Assembly: GCA_017447005.1 (NCBI GenBank)
Contig: JAFSOM010000612.1
Coordinates: 1-7,876 of the forward strand
Length of the DNA stretch: 7,876 nucleotides
From: Oscillibacter sp.
GTDB taxonomy: Bacteria > Bacillota > Clostridia > Oscillospirales > Oscillospiraceae
Direction of reading: 5' to 3'
Shown: in pieces, positions 1-4,169 of the stretch
How the letters are laid out: every line of letters starts with the position of its first letter
How positions within the stretch are numbered: position 1 is the first letter of the stretch
Notes under the pieces: generated by a model
Database searches by the model: none
What the model was told of the DNA's origin: nothing
What the model saw: only the letters and a program-made list of their open reading frames with translations
Program-made: the position numbers and the translations under genes

Positions 1-2
1 CG

Positions 3-818
3 CTTTCCGGCGCGGCGTACAGGCCGTGGGCTTTCCGCTCTCCCTGCGAGGCGATGGGCGCGCTGGATTCCCTTTCCGAGAAAATCGCCTCCGATTTGGA
101 CGCGGCGGATACGTATGACCCCGACGCGCTGGACTGGATGAGCTGCCTCTCCGAATTGCGGAGGAAAATTTTAACGCGCGGCCTTCCGGCCATCACCGAA
201 CCGGATATGTTTTACGGCATTGAGGTCAGCCGCGCGGGAATTGCCGTAAAGCTGTTTCATATCCAGATTTCCTATGAAATCTCCGACACTGGCGGCTCCG
301 AGAAAAGCGAACTGCGCCGACCCGTTCTCGTGAAACGCCGTTCCACGGCGCTTTTCAGCGGAATGCCGCTCCTGTCGTGCGCGGAGTACGCGCAAAGACG
401 CGGCGTTTTGGAAAGCGACGTACACGACTGGATTCGGCGCGGGGAACTCCGTTCAGCCGTTGAGGATAATGGGGAGTGGAAGGTTGCCGCCGATACGAAA
501 GCTCCTGACGGACGCTTTGAGACGCAAACATGGTCGCTGACAAAAAGGCCGATTCCCGAAACCGCTGCGAGGGACTATCCGTTTCTCGCGTCTCTGTCGC
601 CGGGACAGGCGTTTCAGATTTACGAGGACGAGTCCAACTATGTCGTCGCGCCGATGGAGAAAGGAAAATCCGGAAGCGCGGGGCAGAGCCTGGCCGTTCT
701 CAGCCGGGAAGAACGGGAACGATTTGAATTTTGCCTTCTGCGTTCCGACTGGGCGATATATGACGATGAAAAATACATGATACCCGTGAGGGACAGTCCG
801 CCTCTCACAGAGGGCTGA
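3..818 (+). CDS. Uncharacterised protein with an excisionase/MerR-like helix-turn-helix, probably 5'-truncated by the window edge
   Basis: I do not recognise this family. The frame is open to the left edge. The first ATG (position 54) has only a poorly spaced GAGG two bases before it, and the codons upstream keep the GC-rich third positions of the gene, so the protein probably starts outside the window; a 254-residue product from 54 is the alternative. Counting from that ATG, residues 106-147 resemble a helix-turn-helix of the excisionase/MerR kind: LLSCAEYAQRRGV, then a DVHDWIRRGEL recognition-helix-like segment, then GEWKV as a wing-like strand. Residues 53-100 look beta-rich, and the C-terminal part (175-245) is mixed, with a charged REERERFEF stretch. 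No signal peptide or membrane segment is visible. It ends 112 bases before the lipoprotein gene. A DNA-binding role is inferred from the helix-turn-helix alone. Confidence 0.6.
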   Translation, partial: LSGAAYRPWAFRSPCEAMGALDSLSEKIASDLDAADTYDPDALDWMSCLSELRRKILTRGLPAITEPDMFYGIEVSRAGIAVKLFHIQISYEISDTGGSEKSELRRPVLVKRRSTALFSGMPLLSCAEYAQRRGVLESDVHDWIRRGELRSAVEDNGEWKVAADTKAPDGRFETQTWSLTKRPIPETAARDYPFLASLSPGQAFQIYEDESNYVVAPMEKGKSGSAGQSLAVLSREERERFEFCLLRSDWAIYDDEKYMIPVRDSPPLTEG

Positions 819-859
819 ATGCTCGAATGCGCCGGGCGTTCCGCGCGGCGAACATTTTC

Positions 860-901
860 CCGCCTTCGGGCGGATATGGGCAGGACGGCGGACAACCGCC
901 G
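860..901 (+). other. Pair of tight GC-rich hairpins with possible alternative pairing
   Basis: The 112-base spacer between the first gene and the lipoprotein gene contains two perfect short hairpins. Positions 860-864 (CCGCC) pair with 869-873 (GGCGG) around a TTCG tetraloop, and 886-891 (CGGCGG) pair with 896-901 (CCGCCG) around ACAA. Segments 860-864 and 887-891 are also complementary, as are 869-873 and 896-900, so two mutually exclusive folds are possible. Neither hairpin is followed by a U tract, so neither is a classical terminator. I see no convincing promoter in the spacer. Confidence 0.45.
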
Positions 902-915
902 AAATCCAAGTAAAA

Positions 916-921
916 AAGGAG
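916..921 (+). promoter_or_regulatory. Ribosome binding site of the lipoprotein gene
   Basis: AAGGAG lies 9 bases before the ATG at 931. It fixes the start of the lipoprotein at the methionine that opens a proper signal peptide. Confidence 0.75.
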
Positions 922-930
922 CGGTTCAAT

Positions 931-2064
931 ATGAGGAGAGGCATTTTAGCGGCCTTGGCTCTGTTCGCGGCGTTCAGCCTCGCGGCCTGCGCCGGACGGA
1001 ACGTCGTGAACGGACAACTGGACGACGGGAATACCACGGAGGTTGCGGAGATTCCCAATCCGTTTCAGGAGTTCCGGACGTATGCGGAGGCGCGGGACGC
1101 CGCCGGGTACGATTTCGCCGCGCCGGAGAAGGTTGACGGCTATCCCAACGTGGCCTATGGCGTGATGGACGGCGGCGAGATGTTCCAGATTGTCTACAGT
1201 AACGGCGCGGAGAGCGTGACGGCCCGGAAAGCGCCCGGCGGCGGGGACATCAGCGGGGACTATAAGCAGTACGCGCAGGAAAGCTCCGTGACCACGCCGG
1301 GACTGCCCGACGTTACGCTCAAAGGCGACGACGCGCTGGCGTTTCTGGCCGTCTGGATGGACGCGGAGAGCGGCTACGCCTACTCTCTGTCGGCGAGCGG
1401 GGGCATGGAGTACGACGCGCTTCTGACGCTGACCGTCGGGATTCAGACGGGGGAAGCCGCTCAGGGAAACGACGCGTCCGCAGAAGGCGCCTGGAGTGTC
1501 AACGCCGGGGAAACGCCTCCGGACGACAATCCCGCCGCCATGTCCGCGTTCAATCAGGCGAACGAAGCGATTGGCTCCGTTTACGAGCCGCTGGCCTATC
1601 TGGGCGCTCAGGCACTTGAGGGAAACAGCTACCAGTTTCTCTGCCGGGATACGACGACGGAATCCGGAGTGCCCGTCTCCTACGAGATTGTCACCGTTTA
1701 TGAGAATCCGCAGGGGGACGCGGAGATTATCGAAGCCGTTCTTCTGCCGGAACTTGCGGAAGTCGGCGGAGAAGCGGAGAGCGGCTGGAAGGTCAACGGC
1801 GGCGACGTTTCGCTGGAGGCGAATGAGAAAGTCCGGAACGCATTTGAAAAGTCGCTGGAGGGCGTGAACGGCGCGAAATACGAGGCGGTCGCGTATCTGG
1901 CCAGTCAGGAAACCGCAAACGGGGAAAACCACATGATTTTCTGCCGCGTGACGCCGGACGCCCCTGACGCCGTTCCGTTCTTTAGCGTGGCCACAGTTTA
2001 CACCGATTGGGAAGGGAACGCCGAGATTACGGATGTAACCGACATGGACTTTGACGAAGAGTAA
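931..2064 (+). CDS. Secreted lipoprotein with a tandemly duplicated C-terminal domain
   Basis: A 377-residue exported lipoprotein. Residues 1-20 form a lipoprotein signal peptide: MRRG, a hydrophobic stretch, and the lipobox LAAC with Cys20 as the predicted lipidation and cleavage site. Residues 40-172 form one domain, beginning IPNPFQEF and containing a region around VYSNGAESVTARKAPG and DISGDYKQY; proteins with this kind of domain occur in Clostridia, but I cannot name a family with certainty. The C-terminal part is an internal repeat: residues 187-271 and 286-369 align through W-V-N, AF, YEPLAYL/YEAVAYL, FLCR/FCR, TVY and GDAEI/GNAEI. The two copies are joined by an acidic linker. Each copy keeps one Cys (238 and 338). 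The mature protein is strongly acidic. It should sit on the outer face of the membrane; substrate and partners are unknown. Confidence 0.85.
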   Translation: MRRGILAALALFAAFSLAACAGRNVVNGQLDDGNTTEVAEIPNPFQEFRTYAEARDAAGYDFAAPEKVDGYPNVAYGVMDGGEMFQIVYSNGAESVTARKAPGGGDISGDYKQYAQESSVTTPGLPDVTLKGDDALAFLAVWMDAESGYAYSLSASGGMEYDALLTLTVGIQTGEAAQGNDASAEGAWSVNAGETPPDDNPAAMSAFNQANEAIGSVYEPLAYLGAQALEGNSYQFLCRDTTTESGVPVSYEIVTVYENPQGDAEIIEAVLLPELAEVGGEAESGWKVNGGDVSLEANEKVRNAFEKSLEGVNGAKYEAVAYLASQETANGENHMIFCRVTPDAPDAVPFFSVATVYTDWEGNAEITDVTDMDFDEE

Positions 2065-2074
2065 AGTTAAGGCG

Positions 2075-2103
2075 TTGTAACGAATCCGGAGCGTGTCGAT
2101 AAG
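2075..2103 (+). promoter_or_regulatory. Candidate promoter upstream of the leader and the mgsA homologue
   Basis: TTGTAA (2075-2080) and GATAAG (2098-2103) are 17 bases apart; each matches 4 of 6 consensus bases. Transcription would start near 2110, ahead of the hairpins and mini-ORFs described below. No better promoter is visible between 2065 and 2307. The match is moderate and could be chance. Confidence 0.35.
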
Positions 2104-2130
2104 GCCTGTCACATATGGCGAAAACGCTTA

Positions 2131-2186
2131 TGCGTGAAAGCGCAATCATCGGGAGGCCATCGCAGTGAATTTCAAGGATTCTTGCG
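2131..2186 (+). other. Structured leader segment: GAAA-capped hairpin and second stem-loop
   Basis: Two stem-loops precede the terminator-like hairpin. The first (2131-2144) is a 5-pair stem, TGCGT/GCGCA including one G-U pair, closed by a GAAA (GNRA) tetraloop. The second (2161-2186) has outer pairs CGCA/TGCG, a small internal loop, and inner pairs GAATTT/GGATTC with two G-U pairs and a three-base loop. Together with the hairpin at 2196-2230 they suggest a folded 5' leader RNA. I do not match it to a known riboswitch class. Confidence 0.35.
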
Positions 2187-2197
2187 GCGCGCGTTAG
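2165..2197 (+). CDS. Candidate 10-codon leader peptide upstream of the terminator-like hairpin
   Basis: A GTG at 2165 opens a 10-codon frame encoding MNFKDSCGAR, ending at TAG (2195-2197). A strong GGGAGG (2151-2156) lies 8 bases before the GTG. The stop codon overlaps the base of the 10-pair terminator-like hairpin (2196-2230), so a ribosome at the stop would sit on its 5' arm. This is the geometry of attenuation leaders. There is no run of one amino-acid codon to indicate a sensed amino acid. The frame could also be incidental, because it coincides with a stem-loop (2161-2186). Confidence 0.35.
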   Translation: MNFKDSCGAR

Positions 2198-2244
2198 CCG
2201 GACGGAGGCTTGCATGAACCCCGTCCGGCTGATTTTCTCTTCTT
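2196..2244 (+). terminator. Terminator-like hairpin between the lipoprotein gene and the mgsA homologue
   Basis: AGCCGGACGG (2196-2205) is perfectly complementary to CCGTCCGGCT (2221-2230), giving a 10-pair GC-rich stem with a 15-base loop, followed by a T-rich but interrupted tract (2233-2244). It could simply end the lipoprotein transcript. Because I see no promoter between it and the gene at 2308, it may instead act as an attenuator that the downstream transcript has to read through. Confidence 0.75.
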
Positions 2245-2260
2245 ATCTCCAAGGACGGAA

Positions 2261-2311
2261 ATGAACCGCCCCGGACACGCGTCGCAATACATTAAGGAGG
2301 GGCTTGTATGA
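2261..2311 (+). CDS. Candidate 16-codon upstream ORF overlapping the mgsA start
   Basis: ATG at 2261 follows AAGGA (2251-2255) at 5 bases and opens the peptide MNRPGHASQYIKEGLV. Its stop TGA (2309-2311) overlaps the ATG of the next gene as ATGA, the usual arrangement for translational coupling. The frame also runs through the strong ribosome binding site of that gene (2294-2300). I recognise no function in the peptide. A short open frame here could arise by chance. Confidence 0.3.
   Translation: MNRPGHASQYIKEGLV
2294..2300 (+). promoter_or_regulatory. Ribosome binding site of the mgsA homologue
   Basis: AAGGAGG with 7 bases to the ATG at 2308. This near-perfect anti-16S match confirms the start. 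Confidence 0.85.
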
Positions 2312-2721
2312 ACATTGCGCTGATGGCGCACGATAATAAAAAAGAGCTGATGGTACAATTTTGTACCGCCTACGCCGGGATTCTCTTCCGGCACAGCCTC
2401 TACGCCACCGACACCACCGGACATCAGGTTTCCAGAGCGACGGGACTGAACGTCCGCTGTTTCCTGACCCGCGCCCACGGCGGCGTCCAGCAAATCGGGG
2501 CGGGGATTGCCCGCAACGAGTTTGATATGATATTGTTCTTCAACGACCCCACTCAGACAGATATGGCAGGGGAAGTCAGCTATATTTCCCGTTTGTGCGA
2601 CGTCAGCAATATTCCATTCGCCAGCAACATCGCCACGGCGGAAATGCTGGTCTTAGGTCTTGCGCGAGGCGATTTGGACTGGAGAAGTGTCGTCAACTCC
2701 TCTGCGCACCCCGTTGATTAA
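2308..2721 (+). CDS. mgsA: Methylglyoxal synthase family protein with altered active site
   Basis: The 137-residue length equals that of Bacillus subtilis MgsA, and the fold-defining motifs are present: IALMAHDNKK at the N-terminus (H8 corresponds to E. coli His19), LYATDTTG (31-38, phosphate-binding loop, normally ATGTTG), RATGL, GGVQQIG (58-64), ILFFNDP, RLCDVSNIP and NIATAE. True methylglyoxal synthase converts dihydroxyacetone phosphate to methylglyoxal and phosphate, using Asp71 (E. coli numbering) as catalytic base in GGDQQ. Here that position is Val60. The neighbouring phosphate-binding Ser-Gly (SGP) is Thr-Arg-Ala, the loop that normally carries His98 is a residue shorter and lacks His, and Asp101 aligns with Glu. 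Family membership is clear from the sequence. Synthase activity is doubtful, and a binding or regulatory role is an inference. The gene is bracketed by a leader with a terminator-like hairpin and by a strong terminator, so it is probably transcribed alone. Confidence 0.85.
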   Translation: MNIALMAHDNKKELMVQFCTAYAGILFRHSLYATDTTGHQVSRATGLNVRCFLTRAHGGVQQIGAGIARNEFDMILFFNDPTQTDMAGEVSYISRLCDVSNIPFASNIATAEMLVLGLARGDLDWRSVVNSSAHPVD

Positions 2722-2765
2722 ATTTCCGGCAGTCCGGATACAGACATTCAATTAAGCGGATATTC

Positions 2766-2796
2766 TCCCTTTCCTGTTGCAAGGAGAGGGATTTTT
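2766..2796 (+). terminator. Rho-independent terminator after the mgsA homologue
   Basis: TCCCTTTCCT (2766-2775) pairs with AGGAGAGGGA (2782-2791), 10 pairs with one G-U, around a 6-base loop, followed directly by TTTTT. It insulates the BREX operon from upstream transcription. Confidence 0.9.
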
Positions 2797-2900
2797 GCTC
2801 GAAACGCTCATATTTTTGGCTCTCTAATTATGGAAAGGCCGTGCGTAGCGCAAAGAAATTCCTGCAAAGACTCCATACATACGCTTTTCTTCACGCAATC

Positions 2901-2929
2901 TTGACAAAAGAAGCCGTATCGTTTATGAT
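2901..2929 (+). promoter_or_regulatory. Strong sigma-A-type promoter of the BREX operon
   Basis: A perfect -35 box TTGACA (2901-2906) and TATGAT (2924-2929, 5 of 6) are separated by the optimal 17 bases. Transcription would begin near 2936, between the upstream terminator and brxA. It rules out the in-frame ATGs at 2841 and 2925 as brxA starts for transcripts from this promoter. Confidence 0.8.
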
Positions 2930-2945
2930 TTACGAGGAAATCGTA
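2924..2945 (+). promoter_or_regulatory. Inverted repeat over the -10 box: candidate operator
   Basis: TATGATTT (2924-2931) and AAATCGTA (2938-2945) form an inverted repeat with one mismatch and a 6-base centre. It overlaps the -10 box and the expected transcription start. A nested TACGA/TCGTA pair (2931-2935, 2941-2945) is also present, and CGTATC occurs twice, at 2915 and 2942. A repressor bound here would block the polymerase. No regulator gene lies next to the operon in this window, so the binding protein is unknown. Confidence 0.4.
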
Positions 2946-2975
2946 TCACGAATTGTCGAGCGAACGGAGAGCGGC

Positions 2976-3578
2976 ATGAGGCGAAAAAAGTACAGCGCGG
3001 GCGCGGTGAAGCATTGTTTCTGGTTCCCGGAATTCCGTAAAATGACGGAACTTCTGCAATCGGGCATGAGCGCGGAGGAAATCGGAAATCTGAACAGGAG
3101 CGAAAACATTTTCGGGTGTTCCTCCCCGAAGAGGGCGGACATGGTTTTCCGCGTCGTTCTGGCGCGGATACGGGCGCTTGACCCCGGCTTTTATCCCGTC
3201 TTTTTGAACGGGGATTTGAACACGCAAAAATTAACCGCCCTGATTGCGGCGATGGCGCATGACGCGCTGCTGTTTGATTTTGTCAACGAACTGATTTGTG
3301 ACAATCTTCTGACCGGGCGGGACGAGTTTACCGAAAGCGACATCCGGGCGTTTTTTCGGAATCTTCAAAGCCGGGACGCCAACGCCGCGAAATGGACGGA
3401 ATACACCTGCGGAAAACTTGCGGGCAGTTATAAAACCATGCTGTACGAGGCCGGACTGACGAACAAAGCCAGATTCCGCAGAAGCGTTTACAGGCCGGTT
3501 CTCGAAAAGGAACTGGAACTGTGGCTCAAAAGTCAGGGCCTGTACGACATGATTCACGCGCTGACAGGAGACGAATGA
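2976..3578 (+). CDS. brxA: BREX protein BrxA (DUF1819 family)
   Basis: First gene of a type 1 BREX phage-defence operon. The 200-residue product starts MRRKKYSAGAVKHCFWFPEF, the usual opening of this family, in which K-Y-S-A-G is followed closely by an F-W-F/E segment. The next part, LLQSGMSAEEIGNLNRSENIF (29-46), is the typical helical stretch, and the remainder is an alpha-helical bundle. BrxA proteins are small and have been linked to DNA binding; their exact role in defence is unsettled. I chose the ATG at 2976 because GGAGAG (2966-2971) precedes it and the protein then matches family length. The frame is open back to an ATG at 2841, but that start and the one at 2925 lie upstream of the expected transcription start and lack a ribosome binding site. 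One base separates it from brxB. Confidence 0.92.
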   Translation: MRRKKYSAGAVKHCFWFPEFRKMTELLQSGMSAEEIGNLNRSENIFGCSSPKRADMVFRVVLARIRALDPGFYPVFLNGDLNTQKLTALIAAMAHDALLFDFVNELICDNLLTGRDEFTESDIRAFFRNLQSRDANAAKWTEYTCGKLAGSYKTMLYEAGLTNKARFRRSVYRPVLEKELELWLKSQGLYDMIHALTGDE

Positions 3579-3579
3579 C

Positions 3580-4155
3580 ATGGACTTGAAAGAACGGCTT
3601 GACCAGATGGAAGCCGCCGTGCGAAACCCGTCGTTCCGGAAAACTACGGGACGCGCCAACGAGGTGAATTACTGGGTTTTCGACTACCCGCCGGAACAGG
3701 AACTGGAAGTCCGGGCGCGTATCCGAAAAATGGAGGAGCGAAATCAACAGGGCGCGGATGATTATAAACTTTGCGTCTTTGACCTCTACGACATGATAAT
3801 TGAGTTTCTGCTGGAACGGAACTTTATGGACAAATGCTTTGCGTTCGAGCGGAAGGGCGGCATGGAACGCGTGGCGAAAGCGGTGGGAAACTCCATGAAA
3901 CTCAGCGACGAGGACAGCCTGATTGTGCGGCGCATACGGGAAAACACGCCGGAAAACGCGGTCGTGTTCCTGACGGGAATCGGGAAATGTTATCCCGTCC
4001 TGCGCTCCCACAAGGCGCTGAACAATCTGCCGAAATCGTTTTCCCATACGCCGGTTGTGCTGTTCTTTCCCGGAATCTATAACGAACAGGAACTGATTCT
4101 GTTCAACGAGCTGAAAGACAAAAATTACTACAGGGCGTTCCGCTTTGTGCGCTGA
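3580..4155 (+). CDS. brxB: BREX protein BrxB (DUF1788 family)
   Basis: A 191-residue cytoplasmic protein of the DUF1788 family, the second gene of type 1 BREX. Family signatures are visible: FLTGIGKCYPVLRSH (130-144), ALNNL (146-150), PVVLFFPGIYN (158-168) and the C-terminal NYYRAFRF (182-189). The N-terminal half is helical, with NYWVFDYPPEQEL at 30-42. In studied type 1 systems BrxB is needed, together with BrxC, PglX and PglZ, for host DNA methylation and defence, but it has no known enzymatic motif and none is seen here. The start has AGGAG (3566-3570) 9 bases upstream, inside the end of brxA, and lies one base after the brxA stop, which favours coupled translation. Length and motifs look intact. 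Confidence 0.95.
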   Translation: MDLKERLDQMEAAVRNPSFRKTTGRANEVNYWVFDYPPEQELEVRARIRKMEERNQQGADDYKLCVFDLYDMIIEFLLERNFMDKCFAFERKGGMERVAKAVGNSMKLSDEDSLIVRRIRENTPENAVVFLTGIGKCYPVLRSHKALNNLPKSFSHTPVVLFFPGIYNEQELILFNELKDKNYYRAFRFVR

Positions 4156-4156
4156 C

Positions 4157-4162
4157 AGGAGG
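4157..4162 (+). promoter_or_regulatory. Ribosome binding site of brxC
   Basis: AGGAGG begins 2 bases after the brxB stop codon and ends 7 bases before the ATG at 4170, giving a near-ideal start for the large ATPase gene. Confidence 0.85.
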
Positions 4163-4169
4163 CCACGGG

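Noticed and set aside
819..1136. A 105-codon + frame starting directly after the first gene's stop
   Set aside because: It overlaps 206 bases of the lipoprotein gene in another frame, is Arg/Gly-rich and lacks a ribosome binding site; it is a frame shadow.
946..2112. A 388-codon open frame on the - strand opposite the lipoprotein gene
   Set aside because: It mirrors the GC-rich codon pattern of the + gene, has no ribosome binding site, and its translation is Arg/Val/His-rich with no recognisable motif, while the + frame has a signal peptide and internal repeat.
2115..2168. A 17-codon frame from the ATG at 2115 (MAKTLMRESAIIGRPSQ)
   Set aside because: It has no ribosome binding site and runs through the GAAA-capped hairpin; there is less support than for the two mini-ORFs reported.
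2725..2738. Small hairpin TCCGG-CAGT-CCGGA after the mgsA homologue stop
   Set aside because: Only 5 pairs with no T tract, and a much better terminator follows at 2766.
2308..3578. Idea that the methylglyoxal synthase homologue belongs to the BREX system
   Set aside because: A strong terminator and a separate consensus promoter lie between them, and this protein is not a known BREX component; adjacency alone is not evidence.
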